Part shown: one piece after another, positions 24,501 to 36,500 of the stretch
How positions within the stretch are numbered: position 1 is the first letter of the stretch
Layout of the letters: the number at the start of each line of letters is the position of its first letter
Assembly (NCBI GenBank): GCA_963965975.1
Contig: OZ014411.1
Coordinates: 126,501-190,500, forward strand
Length of the DNA stretch: 64,000 bases
Origin: Xestospongia bergquistia
Lineage: Eukaryota > Porifera > Demospongiae > Haplosclerida > Petrosiidae
Direction: 5' to 3'
Notes under the pieces: model-generated
Database searches by the model: none
What the model was told of the DNA's origin: nothing
What the model saw: the letters and a program-made list of their open reading frames with translations, nothing else
Position numbers and translations under genes: made by a program

Positions 24501-27500
24501 TTTTAGTTTCACAAATCCTGCCTTCCCTTCTACTCAGGTTGTGAATACAAGACCTTTCTCTAATAGAGTGTGAATGTTCCCTAGCAATATCACTTAGTGA
24601 TGCTTTTCTGTACACATACCAGTTTAATTTGTGTTAATATGTGACAATATTATTATATGTTGTTTAGGATTTCAAGACTCCATTATGCATAGCATGTTAC
24701 AGAGGTCATGATAAAGTAGTAAAAATATTACTACAACATGGTGTTCGAGTGGATGTTCTAGACGAGGTCAGTCTACATCCTCACAGCAAATGCTTTTATA
24801 GGAAGACTATGGCCACATCTTCGTAATCACATTCTAATGGCAGGTCAAAGTCCTTGGGGTCTAATGGTAGACAATAGGGTTATAAAAAATGATTTATCCT
24901 CCAAAAAATTATTTTTTAGTTAGTTTATTGTTTAAGTTTTTTGTTGCCGATTCTGATGAACTTTATACATTTTGTTAGGTAGACTGGAAATTCTTAAACG
25001 TGAAATACCATATTTCCTTGAATAGTCACCTCTCTTGCACTATATCCAATAAAATTGACATTGCTCTCTAATAAACAACACATATAATTATATTTATTAT
25101 TAGGTGATAATTATTAACTTGAACTGAAACAAACAGAGAAACAACAGCTAAATTGAATAATACATATATGTTCAGCAAGACAAGTTATTGAACTGACAAC
25201 TCTGCCTTTTCCTTCTCCTCATGTTATGAATACAAGAACTTTCTCTAATAAAGTGTGAATGTTCCCTAGTAATATCACTTAGCAATGCTTTATACACATA
25301 GCAGTTTATGTTAATATGTGGCAATAATATTATATGTTGTTTAGGATAGCATGACTCCATTATACATAGCATGTCACAGAAGTCTTCATAATGTATTGCA
25401 AATATTAGTTACAAATATTAAGTTATATAACACATATGTTGTTTAGGATGGCAAGATTCTATTATACATAGCATGTTCCAATGGTCATTATAAAGTAGTA
25501 CAAATATTATTAAAACATGGTATTCAAGTGGATTTTCCAAACAAGGTCAGTGACACATGATGTATTCATGTTAACTTACTTAAATATTGATATTTATGTT
25601 TTACAATGCAATTTAGTTTGACCAATTAGAAACTTGACCTGATCTCTGTTTGTTGTCATTGTTCATCTACAATTATAATCATGACATATTAATACATCTT
25701 TTAAATACCTTTTCATAATTATTATTTAGGATATTATATATAGACATAGCAGTTATTCATTATGTAGGTATTAAAGGATCTTTTATTTCAATGCACTTTT
25801 GTTTTCTAAAGTGCACATGAAATAAATATTGAGAAATCAGCAATTTTGTCAAAATACAAACTGAGATTTATTACAGTTTTTTTAACAAAATATCTGATGA
25901 AAAAGTTATTGCTGTGACAAAGTCTTGCTTATTCTTCTCCTCATATCATGAAAAGAGGAACTTTCCTCTAACAGAGAGTAATTGTTTCCTAGCAGTATGA
26001 CTTAATAATTCTTGAATAATACATATATGCCCAGCAAGATAAGTTATTGAACTGACAACTCTGCCTTTTCCTTCTCCTTGTGTTATGAATGCAAGAACTT
26101 TCTCTAAAAAAGTGTGAACATTCCCTAATAATATCACTTAGTAGTTTGTGTTAATAAGTGACAAAAATATTATATGTTGTTTAGGATGGCAAGACTCTTT
26201 TGCACAGAGCATGTTCCTATGGTCATGATAAAGTAGCACAAGTATTACTGAACCATCCTGTTGAAGTAGATGTTCATGACAAGGTTAGTGACATATCACG
26301 TATTTATGTTAAGTTATATAACACAACATAAGTTAATAAAGCTACTTTGGTCACAAAAGAAATTGACTACATATCGTTATTGTTTAGCTATATTGGCAAT
26401 CATGGTATATCAATGCACCACACAACTTATTAAGTGATGAGATTTATTATTACTGAGAATTATTATTAGTACTACAATAATATAACACCTACCTTGAAAT
26501 TGCCTTGTCCTTCTCCTCACATTATAAAAACAAGAGTGAATGAAAGTATGACTTATTGATGCTCTTGCTTTATAAACAGTAATAGTTTGTATTAGTATGA
26601 GACAATAATATTATATGTTGTTTAGGATGGCAAGACTCCATTATACATAGCATGTTCCAATGGTCATGATAAAGTAGTACAAGTATTAATAGGCCATAAT
26701 GCTCAAGTGGATGCTCCAGACAAGGTCAGTGACATATTATGTATTCATGTAAAGTTACATAAATATTGATATTGATGTTTTTTACAATGGAAGTTATTTT
26801 GACCAATAATTAGAAATTTGACCTGATTTCTGTTTGTTGTCATTGTTCATCTATAGTTATAATCATGATATGTCAGTACAGTTTTTCCATACCTTTTAGA
26901 ATATTTACAAAAGGTATTATATATAGACATAGCAGTTATTCATTATGTAGGCATTAAAGGATCTTTTATTTCAAAGCACTTTTGTTTTGTAAAGTGCACA
27001 TCAATTATATATTGAGGATTCATCAATTTTATCAGAATACAAACTGTGATATATCACAATCTTTTTTATTAACAAGTGATTGAACTGACAAACTCTGCCT
27101 TATCCTTCTTTCATGTCATGAAAACAAGAACTTTCCTCTAATAGAGAGTCAATATTTCATAGCAGTATGACTTATTAATGCTTTTGCTATATAAATAGTA
27201 GTTTGTACTAGTATGTGACAATAATATTAATATTATATTTTGTTAGGATGGCATAACTCCATTACACATAGCATATGATACAGAGGTCATAATAAAGTAG
27301 TTAAAGCATTACTAGACCATGGAGCTGATGTTACCATGATTACATAACTTAGCTAATGAGTGTGATAATTGATTGGTTCAATTTGATTAAGCAACATTGT
27401 TGACAGACATCACTAAGATAGAAAATGTGGGTGGTATCACAGTTAGATCTTGTGGCAACAATATCAGATGTTCACAATATGGGATGAGTTGTTGTTATAG

Positions 27501-30500
27501 ACTTGTAAAGTTGTTAATGATATCCAGTTAAAACATTAGTGTTGCTACAATGTAATATAGATACCTTGAGAGGAATTTTCCTGCTAACCCATAATCTCTA
27601 GTAAAACTCCTGTCAAATCTATATTGCATTGTCAAATCAATCACATAAAAGATAACAGCTAGAAATTGTGTGTATTTTACACCTTCATTACCAAAAAGAA
27701 TAAAGTGTACATCTTCACAGCAAATGCTTTTGTAGGAAGACTGTGGCCACATCTTTTTAATCACACTTCAAATGCAGGCCAAAGTCCTTGGTGTAAAATA
27801 GTGGAAAACAGGGTTATAAAAATGATATATCCCCTAAAAAATTATTTTTTACTTAGTGTTTTTTTATTTTAAGTTTTTAGTTGTTGATTCTGATGAACTT
27901 TCTACACTTTGTTAGGTAGACTGGAAATTCTTAAACATGAAATATCATTGAATAGTCACCTCTCTTGCACTATATCCAATAAAATTGACACTGCCCTCTA
28001 ATAAACAACACATATAATTATATTTATTATTAGCTGATAATTATTAAATGAACTGAAACAAACAGAGAAACAACAACTAAATTAAATAATACATATATGT
28101 TCAGCAAGACAAGTTATTGAACTGACTACTCTGCCTTTTCCTTCTCCTCATTTTATGAATACAAGAACTTTCTCTAATAAAGTGTGAATGTTCCCTAGTA
28201 ATATCACTTAGTAATGCTTTATACACATAGCAGTTTATGTTAATATGTTGCAATAATATTATATGTTGTTTAGGATAGCAAGACTCCATTATACATAGCA
28301 TGTTCCAATGGTCATTATAAAGTAGTACAAGTATTATTACACTATGGTGCTCAAGTGGATTTTCCAGACAAGGTCAGTGACACATGATGTATTCATGTTA
28401 AATTACATAAACATTGATATTTATGTTTTACAATACAACTTAGTTTGGCCAATTAGAAAATTGATCTGATCTCTGTTCGTTGTCATTGTTCATCTACAAT
28501 TATAATCATGATATATTAATACATCTTTTAAATACCTTTTCATAATTATTATTTAGGATATTATATATAGACATAGCAGTTATTCATTATGTAGGTATTA
28601 AAAGATCTTTTATTTCAACACACTTTTGTTTTCTAAAGTGCACATGAAATAAATTTTGAGATATCAGCAATTTTGTCAAAATACAAACTGAGACTTATCA
28701 CAGTCATTTTTATGAAATAAGTCACTAACAAAATATTTACGTTGTTGTAATGTTGCTGGCACTCTACTCAACCCAAATGGCATGGTGTTAAACTGATACA
28801 GTCTAAACAAAGTGGTGAAGGCTGTCTTGTATCTGTCTTGAGTAGACACAACAACTGGATAGTAACCTCATGTCAGATCTAAAGTGATAATAAACCTGGC
28901 TCTTCATAATCTGTCATCTTTATGGGGCATTAAATAGGCAACTGCCTGAGGTACTGAATTGAAACATCAATAGTCAACACACATCCTCATTGTTACATTT
29001 TTTTCTCGCCAGCACAATGGGGAGTCTTCCATTCACTGGAAGACTTTTCAATAACTCCACCTTCCATCTCTTTAGTTCCTTGGCCACAAATTCTCTGTTG
29101 GCTAAGGTAAGCAATAAGTAGAGAATTTCACTTGGAAAGTAGTTCCTGTCTCAATTTTATACTCAGCAAACCTTCTCTTTCCTAATAGTTTCTGCAAGAC
29201 ACCTGAGAAATTGTTTAGATTGTGTGTCAGTTTCATCCACAGAACACTCACTAATTGCTCTCCTCTCTATAGCTGACTTTTGGGGTCCTCATTTTATTCT
29301 GGGAGGTTCTTCATTAGCATTAGCTTTCACAACTTCTAGTAGATAGTGTCCTTCCAGAGTTTGTTGTGTATGGAAGTTTTTCAACATATTGACATGGAAT
29401 AATCTTCTTAGGTTCCTATTGTCATCGATGTCAATGATGTAGGTCACACAACAAGTTCATCTAAGAATTTTCTATGGTCCTTGCTATTGTGCCAATAACG
29501 TGCTTGTTGACATTGGTAATAATACAAGCAATGAGTCACCTGAAATAAACTTTCACAGTCTAGCTTTTTTATCATACATTTTCTTTTGTCTTTCTTGAAC
29601 CTTTGACAATGATTCCTTTACTACATCTGTCATGTTCTTCCATTTTTCATGTATTGGGAACACATAACTTACAATAGTTATGTCACTGTGTTCAGTAGCC
29701 TTTTGTTTAATATATCAAGTAGACCTCTTAAATCTCTACCATATTATACTAATTCAAATGAGAGAAACCCAGTGGACCTTTGTGGTACTTCTTGATACAC
29801 GAACAGCAAATATGGGATGACAGTCCTTCCTTAATTATTGACTGCCTTTCTTAGCATGCAATTCAATTTTTGATTAAAGCATTCTATCAATCCATCTGTT
29901 TGGGGATGATATGAGCTTGTCCTAATGGCTTGGATGTAAAGCAGCCTGCAGCTAGCACCTGGAATGTAAAGTTGCTTCCCTGGTCTGTGAGTATCTCCTC
30001 AGGTACTGAAACTCAGGCAAATATCTTTATCAACTCTTCTACAATATGCTCAGCATCAATGATATGTAGAGGTACTGCCTCAAAGTATCAAGTAGCATAT
30101 TCACAGATCACAAGTATGTACTTGTTTTCACTTTGAGTCTTTGGTAGTGGACGAACAATACCACTGCTATTCATCTGAACAGTTCAGTGATAGTAGGCAA
30201 AGGAATTAAAGGTGCCTTTTAATCTTTCCTGGTAGTGGCTTTTTGGCAAACCATGCATTGCTGACAGTAGTTCTCTACATCTTTGAATAGACTGGGTAGT
30301 TAACTTCATCTTTTGACTGTAACTTGGTCAGTTTCGTTTATTTTTTCAACTATAATATACTAAATTATTGCAATAGTTAACCTCTTTGATGTAGTAAATG
30401 TTAACATGTTTAATACCTCTAAATTCAGCTCAGTATGTTGCTCATAAGGAAAGTATGATCATCAGGACACATAAAACATAGTTAAGTCATTAAAATATAG

Positions 30501-33500
30501 TATAAAGTCAGGTCATAATTAAGATAACAGACTTTAGTTATAGTCCTGTGACTTATAGCCTATCAAATTCCTTGATTTCAATTAGATGACTGTGACTATA
30601 AATGTTACATTAAAAAAGTTTATACATGATTTATCAAAATTAAGTGTTAACTTCATCTTTTGACTGTAACTTGGTCAGTTTTGTTTTTTTTTTCAACTAT
30701 AATATACTAAATTATTGCAATTTTTGCTATATATGTTGTAGTTTGTGCTAGTATGTGACAAAAATATTATATGTTGTTTAGGATGACGTTACTGTATTAC
30801 ACATAGCATGTTCCAAAGGTCATGATAAAGTAGTACAATTATTAGTAGATCATGGTGTTCAAGTGGACGTCCCAGACAAGGTCAGTGACATATCATGTAT
30901 TCATGTTAAGTTACGTAAATATTGACATGTACATGTACTGAATATTATTGATGTTTATATAATAGAAGTTACTTTGGCCACTTGGAAAATTGACATAAGA
31001 TGATCTCTTAGTATTGTCAATGTTCGGCTATCGTTACAATCATGATTTATTAGTACAGCTTTAAATATCCTTTTCAAAATTATGAAGAATCTTATTATTT
31101 CTATCAGATGATATTATACTGGATATTATTTAATATTTAATTTATGTCTTACTACCGTTGTTTGTTTCATAATATTTAGTATTACAGAACACCCCTACAT
31201 TTTGCATACTGGAAAAGTAAAGATAACATTGTCAAATTGTTAAGTAAATCAGGAGCTAGTAGTAACTTGGAAGCAGTGAAAGTTGTAAGTAAAATGTGAT
31301 ATTTAATTAGAAATAAATGTTGATTAAACTAACTTTATAAATAGGAGACAAAGGTAACAATATCAACATATGTCAGTTACAGTAATATTAATCCTCTATT
31401 AGTAACACTATTGATTAGGTGCAAATCATAACTCATTAATCATTTACATATAACGTATGATGTAATATAATGCTTTGTGAATTATAATGTATTACTACTG
31501 TGTTATGTTATGTGGTGATAAATCCTGTACTGCGATCTCTTCAATAGGACACCCTTCTATTCACATCCGCAGAAAAAGGTCATTTGAAAGGTGTGAGAGA
31601 ATCAATCGCTAAAAAAACCAATGTTAACATTGCTAATAAGGTATACACTATCTTAATGTACATATAATTTACTGTAAAACTTCTAAGAATTTAACAAATT
31701 ATTTTATTGAGTTGTGATTTTAAGAATGGATTCTTAAAGATGAAATAAGAGTTATTTCAAGTTTTAAAACTTCATCAGCATAAGGCCCTACACAGAGCCC
31801 CACCTAATTTAATTGCAAATGCAGAAGGCTCTTATTTTGCAGCAAGAGGTAATTTTACTTATTGCAAGTACATACGCTTTTGTTTCAATGAAATACTAGT
31901 TCCAAATGGCACAGTTTTTAGTTCTAGTGATCCATAAGTATTGCTATAGATGATGGAGCACATAGATAGTGATTACAATGATTATTTTGACTGTTTTATG
32001 GATGATGACAAACAAGATGATAACAATTATTTATTTGTTTTTTAAAAAAGAAGTAATACTTCTATTACTATACCTACCATTATTACTACCACTACTATTG
32101 CTGCTTCTACCTCAACTTCAATTACTACTACATGCTCTTCTATCATTTACAATTGGTAGTGTTCAACTTATTGATCCATTTAAATCTGTCTGTATATTTT
32201 ACCTATGTCTGAAACATTAGCCTATAATATTGAAAATATCTTTACCTCATGTAAATATACATGGAATTTTTCAAGTCAGATTCAATGTAGTTGGAGAGGT
32301 TGATGCAATAATGCAGATATATGTCATGTTGTTAAATATATAGATATATGTCATGTTATTTTGCCATGAGTGTGGTAGTTTGGGAACAAGATTACCTCAG
32401 CCCATCAACTTCCTAAAAGTATGAGGGCCTAGACCTCCAACACAAGCTATGATAAAGTATAAGTAGGTGATAGACTTATTACTTGCAATAAAAATTTGTA
32501 TATCTATAGTTGTCCTTCTTTCTATATATCTTTGCATTTTTAAACTATTAGAAGACAAACCTTTTCAAAAACTCGCTTCTGTATAGTTTCTATAGTCTAT
32601 AGGATATATACAGCATATTGTATTTACATGTATGCTTTGTGCTACATATTAAGTTACATTACATATATATTATATCTCATTAATAAGTAAAATGATGTAC
32701 ATGAATCTGCTGTAGTATCATTATTACATTATACATATACATATTTGTCCACTTTTATCATTTTGTTGTAATGTCTAAAGTATGATTTGAATGGAGCGAA
32801 CTCACATGTAGTAACTGCTAATATACATGACAACTAAGGAATTTAAATAACTGCTGCTATGAAATATCAAATATGGTGCAACTGATCAAGGTTCAAAACT
32901 AGTTAAAACTTTCTGAAAGTGGAAAATCATCTTTGAGCAGCACTATAACTTCCTCAACTTCTCAATCTTCTGACTTGGCAAATACATATACATGCAGTGT
33001 TTCTTCCATTAAATTCCTCAGTGTTTATTTCAATAATAGCATTCATGACTGAGAAGGAAGGGATTCCTTTAAGTCGAAAGTTTTCAACAGTTAACTGAGA
33101 CATTACTAACACTTGCAATTTAATAGTAAAATGTGATAATATGTTGGGAAATGCTGGCATGTTTACTGACCCACCCACACCATCCATTATTTTGATTAGT
33201 TTTTTTTATTGGTACAAACATGATGATTACTTTCAACATTTATTTATGGCAGGCATTTTATTGAAAGAATGCTTTTAGTTGAAAAAATAATTATGGTATT
33301 TTTTATGGCAGAACAAGTTTAGGGCACTAGCAATCTTTTTTCCAAATTTTTATCTATATGAATGTAGTGTTGTTTTTGTAAGTAGGTGCAGTTTTAGTTT
33401 TAGTTATAGTAATTTTACTAAATTGATCATGATTTTAGTTAAAGTTTTAGTAAATTTACAAAATGTAAATGAATTTTAGTTATAATTATAGTTAGCATAA

Positions 33501-36500
33501 TTGTTTTAGTTTTAGCTTTAGTTATAGTTTAGTTGTTTGCTCAAAGCTGATTGGCTTGGGACTTTGTAATACATGTCTAGCTCATGCACTAAATACTTGA
33601 ACTACTAGCTTTCAACAATGCTATATGGCACACTTGTGCTTCCAATGGAAAATTGCCAGCTTTTTGGTAATCTTCTTATATTTTTCACTCTTCACATCAT
33701 ACATTTTTTTCCAACAGATTCTGTCAAAGACAGTTGTCTTTCAGTCTCAGAGCATTTGTAAAGATAATGATGCTGCTTCTGAGCTTTCTCTTTTTTCTCC
33801 TTCTCCTTTCTTTTCAGTTCCTTTAAAATATCAGGGTGGTGTTTTCTCAAATGATTTTTCAGATTAGTCATGAACTTTTCATTTACTTTGGCTCCACACT
33901 CGTGAATTTTTCTATCACAATCAACAGTAAAAATACACCTGCTATAGCATTCAGCTTTACAAAAATGAAAGTAGTCCCAAATCAATCCTTTGGGACAACC
34001 TATTGTTGATTTAGAAGTACTAGCACTAGCCATCTTGACATAATGGAAACTGAAGCATGTGCTGAATCAATCAAGTGTGACTATCAACTATTCAAGCACA
34101 ATGAAGTATTAAATTGCTCATATCCATTGTGTAAAATTTTATGTTCACTAAAATGTCTGAGAATATTAGTTTTAGTTATAGTTAAAGTAAGTTTGTGCAA
34201 AATAGATTTAGTTATTTTTAGTTATAGTTAACTAAAAAGATTTAGGCTTACTAAAATGCAAGTTATAGTTAACTAAAACAACACTAGGAAATTAATAAAT
34301 GAGATATAGTACTATGCCACAAACTTGTTACTCTATCTCTTCAAATAAAGCCACTTCTCAAATAAACATAACCCTCTGGTCAATTTCATACTCTAAAATA
34401 AGGTTCCTTTTTTGTAATTATTTTTACTTTTTTCAATTAATTACAACTGATGTAGGCATTTTTACCCCTTCCAAATTACTTAATAGCAAAATTATGACTT
34501 GTTATCTTAAGCCTTTTTTAAATAGTGAAAGTTTTTATTAGTCACAGATGCATTTGAAGCATGATTACTCAAGTGTTGTCTGTCTCCGATCATGTTATAC
34601 AAGTTTTTGTTAAGGTGGGATATGACAGAATTAAGCAGAGCAAATCACAAGGTTTTTATAGTGTTATGGAATGTAGATCATATACATTCAGAGCAAAGAG
34701 AAGCTATTTCTAATAGTCATAATTTACGTACATCATGCACTAACAAACTACATAAACACAAATAATGAAAACATTTATACATAAGTTGTATAAACTTCTT
34801 GAGATGAATTAGATTCAGAAACAAAGAAATGTTTTGTTAATGGCCCAGTACCATTTTTCTCAAGTGCTCTTTCGACATTTAAGTGTTTGAGTATACAATT
34901 CTAATTCATGTGGATATGTTAGTATGTTTATTGTAAAGTTAGTAATGGTACATATGGAAATGCATTAAAAACATTGCCAACAAGAAATTGATGTATCTCC
35001 TGAAATTGAAGGCAGGAGTTGTTGCACTTTCTACAAATGATGTTTCAATCAACCCTTTATCTAATTCACTGTCTCCACAAAGGTAGAATATCAGCTGAGA
35101 ATTCTCCCTTAAAATTCATCCTATTTTTCTTCTTTTTTCCTCTATTGGTATCAACCCAACAGCTAAGACAATACTCCATCATCACAGCAGCAAGCAAGAT
35201 AAACTACTCAGTGGCTTAAGAGATTATTATTGAATATGATAGCCAACTAAGTGCTAACTTCCATTGTTTATTTATATTAGATAGACATATTATAAGATAA
35301 TGTAACACTTATTACAGTATTATCTGTAGTATGTGTCAGTAGTTATACTGAGTGTCTTGATCATTTAATATTCTGCATTTAATTGTCTTTTTTTAAACAA
35401 AGCAAAATATCATATAGGTGGCTGTAGTTTTAGTGAGATTGCATTAACATACTTCACTTTTTGATGGATTTATTATATGTTAATTATGGATTTATGCCAC
35501 AACAAATGTTTTTGTTGCTTTGATAAACTATTATTATAATTGTATATGCAGTACATGTTTTGTATATTATCTGTGACATTTAACAATCCATTGTACACAT
35601 AGGAACCTTGGGAGTTATTGGGGCTCTAGCTCCATCCCACTATCTTTGGAAGGGGTAGGGCTCAGCCCCACTTTTAATCTTGTTGTTTGGATGAGGTTCA
35701 TTTTTTCATTGCATTTCAATTTTTAGTGTATACACACATGCATAATGCATTGATTAATAGAGAGCTTTCAAATTCAGAAATTGAGACTAAAATTAAGTTC
35801 TTTGCAATAATAACATCGTGTTTCAAGAGACTACTGAATTGAATTCAACCTGATTGTATTGACAATGATTTTGTTTACAATGTATGTCCCTACAATCTCA
35901 AGTAAATTATATCTAATATACTTATCTGACTGTTATCATAAATCAGCTAGACTGTTTAGATTTCATATGCCATATGTAGTACACAAAAGGTTGTTATACA
36001 AATTGTAAATATTATGTCTAAACTACTTAACTATTATGAACTATTATCTACTTCTCTTGTGTCTTTCTATAATGTGCAATATAACTATAGATGATATATA
36101 TCAGTAGTTCTGTATCTTTATATTGTTACTTTGTTTGGATATGTCAGATTAAGTTGAATACCAACCTAGTAGATTAGTTGTGTAATAACATGGAGATTTA
36201 TCCTGTGATTAAAGAATAGTCATCCAACACTCTTTGCTTGTCCCTTTGAATATTTCTACTGGTTACTCGGGAATATATTTACTTGTATATTTTAATAATA
36301 AATGTAAAGTAAATGACCTTTTTTATTTATGTACTACTTCATAGTATTGTCTGTAGTTATAGTTATTATTTTAAATATGATGTAATAGTTTCATTACTCC
36401 TATTTTAAGAGCCTTTAAAAACTGTATTTTGTATGGATTCCTCTAAATCTAGATCTTATATACCATATTAAATAGATCCATTCAATGTTTAGTGTTTTAG

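Larger units (their letters stand above)
24241..25860. repeat. Segmental duplication, copy 1
   Basis: The intron and exon sequence from CAGATGTTCACAAT onwards, through exons 12-14 and the following intron, recurs at about 27461-28690. Shared anchors include CAGCAAATGCTTTT.TAGGAAGACT and ACATATATGTTCAGCAAGAC. The match is strong but not exact. Confidence 0.7.

Noticed and set aside
31969-32220. Leucine-rich 83-codon frame resembling a membrane segment
   Set aside because: Produced by simple TTACTA/TACTACTATT-like repeats; no splice or domain support.
33625-33867. Plus-strand frame opposite the BED finger
   Set aside because: Shadow of the minus-strand BED frame, whose finger pattern is clear.
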